9,721 nucleotides of DNA from a bacterium (GTDB lineage Bacteria; Patescibacteriota; Minisyncoccia; Moranbacterales; UBA2206). Under the pieces are notes generated by a model. It saw nothing but the letters and a program-made list of their open reading frames with translations, had not been told where the DNA came from and did not search any database. The DNA is taken from assembly GCA_021789395.1 (NCBI GenBank), contig JAJYJP010000030.1, forward strand, positions 1-9,721, in the 5' to 3' direction. This document shows, piece by piece, positions 1 to 6,764 of the stretch. Each line of letters opens with the position of its first letter. The stretch's first letter is position 1. A program made the position numbers and the translations under genes.

Positions 1-1847
1 GGCGCGATGCGAGCAAATACAATCTCTTTATCTCTAATTTTATTGTAAACTTCCAAATCTCCCATCTGATCGAGTGTTTTGCCGTTAATGACTTCATATG
101 CCCCGCTGCCATCTATCAGATTGACTTCTTTGGCGATCGCCTGAGCGGTAATCTCATAGTCACCCGTTATCATTACGACTTTGATGCCTAATTTCCGGCA
201 TTCGCTGATAGCGTTTCCCACATCTTTCCGCGGCGGATCAATCATTGCCATCAAGCCCACCCAGGTCAGATTTTTTTCCGCCTCATCCAGATATTTTTTT
301 TCCTGAACCGCGTTCAGATTGCGGTAAGCAAAAGCCAACACACGCAACGCTTCAGAAGACATGGAATTATAAATTGCGCGCACTTTTTCTTTTTCCTCGT
401 CGGTAAATTTTATAATTCCGTCTTCCGTTTGCAATTCAGTGCATAGATCCAAAAGAACGTCTGGCGAACCTTTGACATAGGAAATCGTATCGGAATTCTT
501 ATAAATTACGCTCATCCGCATCCGCTCCGACGAAAAGGGATTCTCATTAATTTTCTTTTCACCCAGTTCAAAATATTTTTCCTGTCGGTTAAATTTCTTT
601 CCGACTACGATGAGTGCGCCTTCGGTCGGATCGCCCAAAATTCTATACTTGCCTTCTTGTTCCGCCAAGCTGGCATCATTGCAAAGCGTTCCAATCTTAC
701 ACAACAATCCGAGATTATTTATTTTCTCAGGCGCGATGAGATGGCCGTCATTTTCAAATTCTCCTTCTGGGACATAACCTATTCCAGTCACCGAAATTAT
801 TTTGTCATGCAAAACAATTTTCGTCACCGTAAGTTCATTCTTGGTAATTGTTCCGGTCTTGTCCGTGCAGATTATCGAAACGGAACCGAGCGTTTCCACC
901 GCGTTCAATTTCTTTGCCAGAACGCTATCTTTCAAAAGCCTTCTCATTCCCAACGAAAGCGCCACGGAAATGGCCGCCGGAAGCCCATTGGGAACAACCG
1001 AGACGGCCAAAGCCAAAGCAAACAGAAAGTTATCATAAAGCGACATCTTAAAGTACTGCCCGGCAATCATTACCAAAACCCCAATTACAATCGAAATGAC
1101 AGCCACATTCTTTCCCAAACTGCGTATTTGCTTTTGCAGCGGCGTCGGATCTTCACGGACCTCGGCCGCAAGATTGGCGATGTGTCCCAATTCCGTCTGC
1201 ATGCCGGTCGCGGTTATGATAAAAGTGGCGTCGCCGGTCGCAATCGTTTCGCCCATAAAAACCATATTGGAAATATCAGCCAATGCCATTTCGCCTTCTA
1301 GCACTTTGGAAAATTTTGTTTCCGGTTTCGATTCGCCCGTAAAGATAAAACTATTGACTCGCAGATCAAAACTTTCAAGAATATATCCGTCCGCCGGCAC
1401 GTTATCGCCGGAAGTCAGAAAAACGACGTCACCGACAACCAGAAACTTTGTGTCAATCTCTTTTTTCTCGCCGTCGCGCATGACCAGAGCTTTGGTCGTC
1501 GTCAGTTTCTTGATCTGGTCTAAAATTTTTTCCGCTTTAAATTCCTGCACGAATCCCATCAAAGCGTTAATAAAAACGATAACCAGGATTATCGTTACGT
1601 CTTGCCATTCGCGAAAAAACGAAGATAGCAGCGCCGCCACCAAAAGGATCCAGACCAGCGCGTCGTTGAACTGGTTGCTGATCAATTTTATCCACTTCCA
1701 GTTACGCTTTTCTCGCAATTGATTGGGGCCATATTCTTTCAGCCGCTTTTTTGCCTCTTCTTCTGAAAGTCCGTCTTTGCAGGAAGAAAATTTTGCCAAA
1801 ACTTCGTCCGCGGTCAGATTATAGATAGTTTTGTTTTTATTTTGCAT
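1..1847 (-). CDS. P-type (P2-like) cation-transporting ATPase, 3' end outside window
   Basis: ATP-driven cation pump of the inner membrane, most like the P2 (Ca2+/SERCA-type) group. The first 615 residues are visible; the usual length is about 850-900, so the end of the P domain and the C-terminal membrane helices lie off the left edge. In order: an N-terminal cation-ATPase domain (about 5-75), a first pair of membrane helices (about 62-105), the actuator domain with TGES (170-173), helices M3-M4 (about 245-300), the phosphorylation motif DKTGT with catalytic Asp329, a nucleotide-binding domain with GDPTEG and KGSPD, and a P-domain MITGDY motif (usually TGDH). The M4 motif, normally PEGLP, reads PNGLP (Asn287), so the transported ion is uncertain. 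The frame is unbroken. The ATG lies 6 bases after the murC stop with no clear ribosome binding site, so co-transcription with murC is inferred. The family is certain, the substrate is not. Confidence 0.93.
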   Translation of the reverse strand, partial: MQNKNKTIYNLTADEVLAKFSSCKDGLSEEEAKKRLKEYGPNQLREKRNWKWIKLISNQFNDALVWILLVAALLSSFFREWQDVTIILVIVFINALMGFVQEFKAEKILDQIKKLTTTKALVMRDGEKKEIDTKFLVVGDVVFLTSGDNVPADGYILESFDLRVNSFIFTGESKPETKFSKVLEGEMALADISNMVFMGETIATGDATFIITATGMQTELGHIANLAAEVREDPTPLQKQIRSLGKNVAVISIVIGVLVMIAGQYFKMSLYDNFLFALALAVSVVPNGLPAAISVALSLGMRRLLKDSVLAKKLNAVETLGSVSIICTDKTGTITKNELTVTKIVLHDKIISVTGIGYVPEGEFENDGHLIAPEKINNLGLLCKIGTLCNDASLAEQEGKYRILGDPTEGALIVVGKKFNRQEKYFELGEKKINENPFSSERMRMSVIYKNSDTISYVKGSPDVLLDLCTELQTEDGIIKFTDEEKEKVRAIYNSMSSEALRVLAFAYRNLNAVQEKKYLDEAEKNLTWVGLMAMIDPPRKDVGNAISECRKLGIKVVMITGDYEITAQAIAKEVNLIDGSGAYEVINGKTLDQMGDLEVYNKIRDKEIVFARIA

Positions 1848-1853
1848 CTGTAA

Positions 1854-3272
1854 TTATCTTTTTAATTTCTCCACCACCTCGTTCACATTGCCCGCGCCGA
1901 TCGCCAGGACGATGTCGTTTTCTCCGACCTTGTCCTCCAGAAATTCCACCACTTCTTTGATGGTCGGAACATATTCGGCCTTGCCGTAATTGTACTTATT
2001 TATCAGTTTCACCAAATCTTCCGAACTGACGTTGCCGTCCGTCTCACGAGCCGAACCATAGATGTCCAAAACAATGACTTGGTCGGCATCGTCAAAGCTC
2101 TGCGCAAAATCGTGAAGCAAGGCCTCTGTCCGCGAATAGGAGTGCGGATGAAAAACAGCGATGATGTTTTTTTCCGGATAAATTTCCCGCGCCGCTTTCA
2201 AAGTCACTTTGATTTCTTCCGGATGATGTCCATAGTCATCAATAAGAACAGCGCCGTTCCGCTCGCCCACAATCTCAAATCGCCGAGAAGTTCCTTGGAA
2301 ATTTTTGAGCGCTTCCCGAACCTTTTCCATATCTAGACCTAACTTATAGCAGACAGAAATAACCGCCAGAGCGTTAAGCACATTATGTTTACCGACCAGC
2401 TGAATTTCAAAGCTTCCCAAATATTTTTCTAAAAACTTGACACCAAACGTTTGAGTTGGAGCGCCACTCGCCATTTGCAACTCATAATGCGTGATTTTAA
2501 TATCATTATCATCCATAAATCCGTATTTGATAATCTCGCATTGGCAACTGCAGGCAACGTCATTGGTATCGGCGCTGTCGCCCCAAACCGCCAGAAATCC
2601 GGCACGCGGAATTTTAGCCACGAAACCAGAAAAGGCTTGTTTGTATTCAGACAAATTCTTATAGTAGTCCGGGTGATCATAATCGATGCTGGTCAACACA
2701 ACCGCTTTCGGTTCGTAATATTTCAATTTGTTTTGAAATTCGTCCGCCTCGAGAACGAAATATTCTCCTTTGCCAACAAGCGCGTTCGAACCCCACTGCC
2801 GGACCCGGCTTCCGACCACAGCTGTCGGATCAGACCCGACGTGTTTCATAACTTCGGCCAACATTGCCGATGTGGTTGTTTTCCCATGCGTGCCGCAGAT
2901 GGCGATTCCGTATTTATCGTTGAAAAGCAACGCGAGCATTTCCGGATAACTTACCATTGGCAATTCGCGAACTTTGGCTTCGTGAAATTCAACGTTATTT
3001 TCTTCGTTGTAAGCAGTAGAATAAACCACCAGATCGATGTTTGCCGTAATATTTCCAGGAGAAAAATTTTCGAAGTATTCCACTCCGATTTTTTGCAGCA
3101 CTTCGTCCGTGAAAAATTTTTCGGCCGTGTCCGATCCGGTCACTTCGATCCCCATGGAGGTCAACAACTCCACCAAAGCGACCATGCCGGAACCTTTAAT
3201 TCCGATCACATAAACTTTTTTTATTTTTTCCATGTCCACATCGACACTTTCGGTCACTTTGATTTTCGCCAT
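1854..3272 (-). CDS. murC: UDP-N-acetylmuramate--L-alanine ligase MurC
   Basis: Cytoplasmic Mur ligase that adds L-alanine to UDP-MurNAc using ATP, the first step of the peptide stem. The protein is 472 residues, a normal family length. Seen: an N-terminal Rossmann-like motif GIKGSGM (about 24-30), the ATP-binding loop GTHGKTTT (127-134), the Mur ligase EADE motif (175-178), IDYDHPDYY (about 196-204), GKHNVLNALA (about 294-303) and DDYGHHP (345-351) at the start of the C-terminal domain. The related ligase Mpl (tripeptide recycling) shares these motifs, but the murG and ftsW neighbours favour MurC. The chosen ATG is 14 bases after the murG stop and lacks a ribosome binding site. A second ATG at residue 14 would give an N terminus closer to the usual MurC start, so the true start may be at 3233. 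Confidence 0.93.
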   Translation of the reverse strand: MAKIKVTESVDVDMEKIKKVYVIGIKGSGMVALVELLTSMGIEVTGSDTAEKFFTDEVLQKIGVEYFENFSPGNITANIDLVVYSTAYNEENNVEFHEAKVRELPMVSYPEMLALLFNDKYGIAICGTHGKTTTSAMLAEVMKHVGSDPTAVVGSRVRQWGSNALVGKGEYFVLEADEFQNKLKYYEPKAVVLTSIDYDHPDYYKNLSEYKQAFSGFVAKIPRAGFLAVWGDSADTNDVACSCQCEIIKYGFMDDNDIKITHYELQMASGAPTQTFGVKFLEKYLGSFEIQLVGKHNVLNALAVISVCYKLGLDMEKVREALKNFQGTSRRFEIVGERNGAVLIDDYGHHPEEIKVTLKAAREIYPEKNIIAVFHPHSYSRTEALLHDFAQSFDDADQVIVLDIYGSARETDGNVSSEDLVKLINKYNYGKAEYVPTIKEVVEFLEDKVGENDIVLAIGAGNVNEVVEKLKR

Positions 3273-3286
3273 AAGATTAAACTTAA

Positions 3287-4390
3287 CTAATATTTGATCA
3301 TGCCCATTACGCCTTCCGCTATCCGATCGGCCGCGTCGGGATGATAGAACGCTTTGATGTTTTCGGACAGCTTTTTCCTCAGTTCATCGTCAGTCATAAT
3401 CTCCTCGATCCGGGACATAAGCACATGCTCGCCAAGATTAGTCTCTTCCAGAACGACACAGCCGCCCATTTCCGCGATAGAATAGGCGTTCATCCGCTGA
3501 TGGTCATTGGCGGAATGTTCCAAAGGAATAATTATGGACGGTTTGCCGTTCGCGGCAATTTCCGAAATGGAATTAGCACCGGCTCGCGTAATAACAAGAT
3601 CGGCCACCGCCAAAATATCTTTCAATTCTTCGCGAATAAATGGAAACGCGTAATATCCTTCTCTGCCGACTTTTATGCCCAGCATTCCGGCTTTCTGCTC
3701 CACTTCGCTGAAATTACTTTCTCCAGTCTGATGGATAACTTGATAATTATGCAGCAATTTCGGCAAAATATCAAGTATCTTGTTATTTATGATCCTAGCG
3801 CCCTGCGAACCGCCCCAAACAAAAATTACCTTTTTGGATTCTGTCAGTTCAAACATTTCCCGCGCCCGCCGTGGATCGCCCCGGTTGATATCCGGCCGCA
3901 GCGGATTTCCCGTAAGTACAACCTTCTTAGCGCTATAGTCTCGCTCCGCCTCCGGATAAGAAACCGCGATCCGCCGGGCAAATTTTCCCAAAATATCATT
4001 AGCCACGCCCGGGATGCTGTCTGACTCGTGGATCATTATCGGAATGTGATAAAACCAGCCGGCCAACACTACAGGAAAGGAAGCGTGGCCGCCTTTGGAA
4101 AAAATCGCGTCAGGCATATAAATGAGCAGGTGCCAAAGCGCCTGAAAAAATCCGACTGGCACTTTGAAAAAATCAACAAAATTCTGAAAAGAAAAATATC
4201 GGCGCGCTTTTCCCACCAAAATGTTCTTGATGGGAATCTCTCCCTTTTCGATAATTTCTTTTTCTAATTTTCCCTTCGGACCGATAAACAAAAATTCAGC
4301 GTCCGGATCTTTTTCCTTAATCTTCTTTGCCACTACGACCAACGGCACCAAATGCCCGCCCGACCCTCCGCCTGTCAAAACGATACGCAT
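3287..4390 (-). CDS. murG: UDP-GlcNAc transferase MurG (lipid I to lipid II)
   Basis: Peripheral membrane glycosyltransferase (GT-B fold, GT28 family) that transfers GlcNAc from UDP-GlcNAc to lipid I to make lipid II. The protein is 367 residues, typical for MurG. Seen: a glycine-rich N-terminal loop GGGSGGH (7-13; often GGTGGH in other bacteria), HES (121-123) in the acceptor region, GGSQGAR (193-199), and the donor-site segment TRAGANSISE with Glu277, followed by NDHQ (295-298). The segment FFQALWHLLIYMPD (about 81-94) carries the hydrophobic patch expected for membrane contact. It ends with TAG, the only non-TAA stop among the complete genes here. It starts 23 bases after ftsW, with no Shine-Dalgarno sequence in the A/T-rich gap. 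Confidence 0.95.
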   Translation of the reverse strand: MRIVLTGGGSGGHLVPLVVVAKKIKEKDPDAEFLFIGPKGKLEKEIIEKGEIPIKNILVGKARRYFSFQNFVDFFKVPVGFFQALWHLLIYMPDAIFSKGGHASFPVVLAGWFYHIPIMIHESDSIPGVANDILGKFARRIAVSYPEAERDYSAKKVVLTGNPLRPDINRGDPRRAREMFELTESKKVIFVWGGSQGARIINNKILDILPKLLHNYQVIHQTGESNFSEVEQKAGMLGIKVGREGYYAFPFIREELKDILAVADLVITRAGANSISEIAANGKPSIIIPLEHSANDHQRMNAYSIAEMGGCVVLEETNLGEHVLMSRIEEIMTDDELRKKLSENIKAFYHPDAADRIAEGVMGMIKY

Positions 4391-4413
4391 AATTTTAGCT
4401 AAAAATTTACGAT

Positions 4414-5517
4414 TTAGTTATTTAAATTCGTATGCTTAGAAATATTCAGCAATATTCCGATGCTTGCCAACAGAAAGACGATTGAAGTTCCGCCGTAACT
4501 GACGAAAGGCAACGGAATGCCGGTAAGCGGAATAAGTCCTGATATGGCCGCAATGTTGATGAAAGCCTGAAAAGTTATCCAGGCAACGATCCCTACTGCC
4601 ACCAATTTGGAGAATGTATCCGGAGCATTTTTAGCAATCTTCAAGCCTCGCATTGCCAGTGCTAAAAACAACAAGATCAAGAATATTTCTCCCACCATGC
4701 CCAATTCCTCTCCTATTATAGCAAAGATGGAATCACCCACCGGCTCCGGCAAATAATTGAATTTTTGAAGACTGTGCCCCAGTCCGACCCCCAAAATACC
4801 TCCCGATCCGATCGCCAAAAGTGCCTGATTGATCTGATAGCCGATTCCGCGCGGATCCAGTTCGGGATGCAAGAAGACCAATAGGCGGTTCATCCGGTAA
4901 GCTTCCGTCTTTATCAGCACGATAAAGGCCGCAACGCCTGCGCCAGCCAACGAAACTAGATGAAGAATTTTCGAACCTGAGACAAAAAATATTGACATTG
5001 CGATAATAATCACCACTCCCAGCGTTCCTATATCCGGCTGCTTGACCAGTAGAAAACTTACAATGCCGACAATAATGAGAAAAGGAATCAATCCCTCATA
5101 AAGATCTTTCACTTTTTCCTTACGACTTTCCAGCCAAGCGGCCAAATAAATGACCAGAGACAATTTCAACATCTCAGCTGGCTGGAAAGAAAAAGCCCCC
5201 AACCGCAGCCAACGGCTGGCGCCGTAAACCGTCGTTCCCGTTCCCGGAATGAGCACCAGGACCAACGCAAGGACACTAGCCACAAAAAACGGGAAAGCAA
5301 TCTTTTTCCAGAATTGATAATTTATTTTTTGGGTAACATATAGAATGGCAAGTCCCGGCAAAACCCCCACCAAAAGCTGGCGTTTGAAAAAATAATAAGC
5401 ATCTCCGAAATTAGTTTCACCGTAAGCCACCCCCGCCGACGCTATCATTATCAATCCAAAGATCAACAATGCGAAGGTTGTGTATAACAATATTTTGTCG
5501 GATTCTTTTTCTTGCAT
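4414..5517 (-). CDS. ftsW: SEDS-family peptidoglycan glycosyltransferase FtsW (RodA/SpoVE alternative)
   Basis: Polytopic membrane protein of the SEDS family, which polymerises lipid II into glycan strands with a partner class B PBP. It has 367 residues with roughly nine or ten hydrophobic segments. Family motifs seen: GASRWLRLGAFSFQPAE (about 99-115), KQPDIGT in mid protein, the long extracellular segment ending YLPEPVGDSIFAIIGEE with the presumed catalytic Asp262, and the C-terminal GIPLPFVSYGGTS. FtsW is preferred over RodA because murG and murC follow directly, as in division/cell-wall clusters, but the sequence alone does not exclude RodA or SpoVE. The ATG is 5 bases after the trmD stop. 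The upstream bases are nearly all A and T, with no ribosome binding site, so initiation may depend on translation of trmD. Confidence 0.88.
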   Translation of the reverse strand: MQEKESDKILLYTTFALLIFGLIMIASAGVAYGETNFGDAYYFFKRQLLVGVLPGLAILYVTQKINYQFWKKIAFPFFVASVLALVLVLIPGTGTTVYGASRWLRLGAFSFQPAEMLKLSLVIYLAAWLESRKEKVKDLYEGLIPFLIIVGIVSFLLVKQPDIGTLGVVIIIAMSIFFVSGSKILHLVSLAGAGVAAFIVLIKTEAYRMNRLLVFLHPELDPRGIGYQINQALLAIGSGGILGVGLGHSLQKFNYLPEPVGDSIFAIIGEELGMVGEIFLILLFLALAMRGLKIAKNAPDTFSKLVAVGIVAWITFQAFINIAAISGLIPLTGIPLPFVSYGGTSIVFLLASIGILLNISKHTNLNN

Positions 5518-5522
5518 TGTTT

Positions 5523-6191
5523 TTATTTTTTATTTTTTGAATATTTCTTCCTCCATTCAGAAATTTTTTGATGATTCCCGGAAAGCAGGACCTTCGGCAC
5601 TTTCCAAGCCCCAAATTCTTCCGGCTTGGTGTATTGCGGATATTCCAAATAACCTTCTTGACTGTGTGATTCCTCTTTGACGCTTTCTTCATTACCAAGC
5701 ACTCCAGGAATCAAGCGAGTTATGGAATCAACCACGGCCATTGCCGGAATCTCGCCGCCGGTCAGAACAAAATCTCCCAGCGAAATTTCTTCATCCGCAA
5801 TATATTTTGCCACTCGTTCATCGACACCTTCATAGCGCCCGCAGATAAAAATCAAATTGTCGTATTTTTTTAATATCTGAGCATCTTTTTGAGTATAACG
5901 TTTTCCCTTTGCCGAAAATAAAACGATCCTTGTTTTTTGTCCCGTCTTGACAGGATTGGTTTTTGATTTTAAAGATTGGACACACCGCCAAACGGGTTCG
6001 ATCTTCATGACCATGCCTGCACCTCCGCCATAAGGAGTGTCGTCCACTTTTTTATGCTTGTCGCTCGTATAATCTCTCAGATTGTGAATCTTTATTTCGA
6101 TCAACCCGGATTTTTGCGCCCGTCCGATTATCGACTCGGAAAAATAGGAATCAAAAATTTCCGGAAAAATTGTTATAATGTCGAATCTCAT
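5523..6191 (-). CDS. trmD: tRNA (guanine-37-N1)-methyltransferase TrmD
   Basis: Cytoplasmic SPOUT-family enzyme that uses S-adenosylmethionine to methylate G37 next to the anticodon and so prevents frameshifting. The protein is 222 residues, slightly shorter than the usual 230-250. Seen: the N terminus MRFDIITIFPEIF, PYGGGAGM (53-60), the trefoil-knot cofactor motifs GRYEGVDER (118-126) and SLGDFVLTGGE, RLIPGVLG (159-166), YPQYTKP (184-190) and LLSGNHQKI near the end. The segment just before YPQYTKP reads KEESHSQEG, with Glu174 where well-studied TrmDs have the catalytic Asp, and Lys189 replaces the usual Arg of YTRP. It is the first gene of the minus-strand series. The promoter is so close that the message may be leaderless. 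Confidence 0.95.
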   Translation of the reverse strand: MRFDIITIFPEIFDSYFSESIIGRAQKSGLIEIKIHNLRDYTSDKHKKVDDTPYGGGAGMVMKIEPVWRCVQSLKSKTNPVKTGQKTRIVLFSAKGKRYTQKDAQILKKYDNLIFICGRYEGVDERVAKYIADEEISLGDFVLTGGEIPAMAVVDSITRLIPGVLGNEESVKEESHSQEGYLEYPQYTKPEEFGAWKVPKVLLSGNHQKISEWRKKYSKNKK

Positions 6192-6198
6192 ATAATTT

Positions 6199-6227
6199 AT
6201 GATACCATCTAACTTAAAAATTAAAAA
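6199..6227 (-). promoter_or_regulatory. Promoter of the trmD-ftsW-murG-murC-ATPase series
   Basis: On the minus strand an extended -10 element, TGG followed by TATCAT (6204-6199), matches consensus at 5 of 6 bases with the TGn extension. A poor -35, TTTTTA (6227-6222), lies 17 bases upstream within the T-tract of the khpA terminator. The expected start of transcription, about 7 bases past the -10, falls at about 6192, directly against the trmD ATG (6191-6189). Element positions are seen; promoter activity is inferred. Confidence 0.55.
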
Positions 6228-6254
6228 GCCACGTCTTCAGTGGCTTTTTAATTT
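6218..6254 (-). terminator. Intrinsic terminator downstream of khpA
   Basis: Perfect 15-base-pair inverted repeat (6218-6232 with 6240-6254) around a 7-base loop. The core is GCCAC/GTGGC flanked by A and T runs on both sides, so it would form a U-tailed hairpin in either direction. It lies between khpA and trmD, both on the minus strand, and so separates khpA transcription from the series below. Confidence 0.85.
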
Positions 6255-6259
6255 AGCTC

Positions 6260-6284
6260 TCCCATCCCTTTGAACGGGACGGGA
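6260..6284 (-). other. G/C-rich RNA hairpin in the khpA 3' untranslated region
   Basis: In minus-strand RNA, UCCCGUCCC pairs with GGGAUGGGA over 9 pairs (one G-U) around the loop GUUCAAA. On the plus strand the same position is an A-C mismatch, so the full stem exists only in the khpA transcript. There is no U-tract after it, and the terminator follows about 6 bases later. It could be a stability element or part of a tandem terminator; the function is unknown. Confidence 0.55.
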
Positions 6285-6304
6285 TTAAAAAATCGCTAAT
6301 TTAT

Positions 6305-6607
6305 TTACACTTCAATACCTCCAACAACATCGTCGATGCTCTTCTGTTTTCTCTCAGACCCTGCTGGTTCGTTAATCTTAAGATTAACTCTCGCATTGTT
6401 TTTTGCACCAATAACTCTCAAAAGAGTTCTGATGGCTTTTGCAGTCGCACCTTCTCGACCAATAACCATTCCCATATCCTCCGGAGCTACGTCCAAAGTT
6501 ATAAGAACGCCCATCTCGTCGATTTTTCTTTCAACCTTGACTGCGTCTGGATTGTTAACGATTTGTTTAACAACAAACTCGACGAAGTCCTTGTCTTGTT
6601 CTGCCAT
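6305..6607 (-). CDS. khpA: KH-domain RNA-binding protein KhpA
   Basis: Small cytoplasmic RNA-binding protein of the KhpA family (formerly YlqC), known elsewhere to pair with KhpB and affect cell elongation and division through RNA. As called it has 100 residues; the KH fold covers about 5-84 with the GxxG loop GREG at 50-53, inside MVIGREGATAKAIRTLL. A charged tail follows (about 85-100), making it longer than the usual 75-80. The frame stays open upstream to 6745, but a perfect promoter lies inside that extension (-10 at 6710-6715), so starts at or above it would not be transcribed. The KH homology begins just after the ATG at 6607. No Shine-Dalgarno sequence precedes it. A GTG at 6697 or an ATG at 6670 are less likely starts. 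A typical KhpA setting is next to rpsP, rimM and trmD; only trmD is nearby here. Confidence 0.88.
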   Translation of the reverse strand: MAEQDKDFVEFVVKQIVNNPDAVKVERKIDEMGVLITLDVAPEDMGMVIGREGATAKAIRTLLRVIGAKNNARVNLKINEPAGSERKQKSIDDVVGGIEV

Positions 6608-6703
6608 TTTCGTAGTCTTGTATTTATTATTGTTAAGGACAGAGATGATTACGGAAGATCGACCAGTCATTCCCTTTCTGCCACAGGCAGTCTCCACCTT
6701 GAC
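6608..6703 (-). other. Predicted khpA 5' leader
   Basis: If transcription starts about 7 bases past the -10, khpA mRNA carries a leader of about 95 bases. It holds a small hairpin, CTGCC-TGT-GGCAG on the minus strand (6690-6678), and ends in an A-rich stretch before the ATG. The leader is open in the khpA frame, so an N-terminal extension starting at the GTG (6697-6695) cannot be ruled out. No riboswitch family was recognised. Confidence 0.4.
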
Positions 6704-6709
6704 TCCTTT

Positions 6710-6738
6710 ATTATAATCTACAACCATGCTTTTGTCAA
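6710..6738 (-). promoter_or_regulatory. Perfect consensus sigma-70 type promoter for khpA
   Basis: Minus strand: TTGACA (6738-6733), a 17-base spacer and TATAAT (6715-6710), which is 12 of 12 consensus bases at the optimal spacing. The predicted start is near 6703. It is the strongest promoter seen in the window and drives only khpA, since a terminator follows the gene. Confidence 0.85.
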
Positions 6739-6751
6739 ATTGCATAAATTT

Positions 6752-6763
6752 CTGAAATTTCAG
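6752..6763. repeat. Perfect 12-base palindrome CTGAAATTTCAG, candidate operator
   Basis: CTGAAATTTCAG is its own reverse complement and lies in the divergent khpA/PBP intergenic region, 13 bases upstream of the khpA -35. The half CTGAAATTT occurs again at 6776-6784, 24 bases on in the same orientation. The position suits a regulator acting on either gene. The region is A/T-rich, so chance is possible. Confidence 0.4.
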
Positions 6764-6764
6764 C

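Noticed and set aside
657..1722. Several plus-strand open frames (up to 214 codons)
   Set aside because: They are antisense to the unbroken P-type ATPase frame, which has family motifs throughout.
2451..3290. 279-codon open frame on the plus strand opposite murC
   Set aside because: It lies wholly antisense to conserved murC, its protein is rich in His, Phe and Arg with no domain I recognise, and no start signals are present.
6260..6284. tRNA T-arm-like loop GUUCAAA
   Set aside because: The stem is 9 pairs rather than 5, and no acceptor, D or anticodon arms can be built around it.
6678..6690. CTGCC-TGT-GGCAG hairpin as a riboswitch or attenuator of khpA
   Set aside because: It is a lone 5-pair stem with no U-tract and no match to a riboswitch family I know.
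6608..6745. ATG at 6745 as the khpA start (146 residues)
   Set aside because: It lies upstream of the -35 of a perfect promoter, so it would not be in the transcript, and the extra residues show no KH homology.
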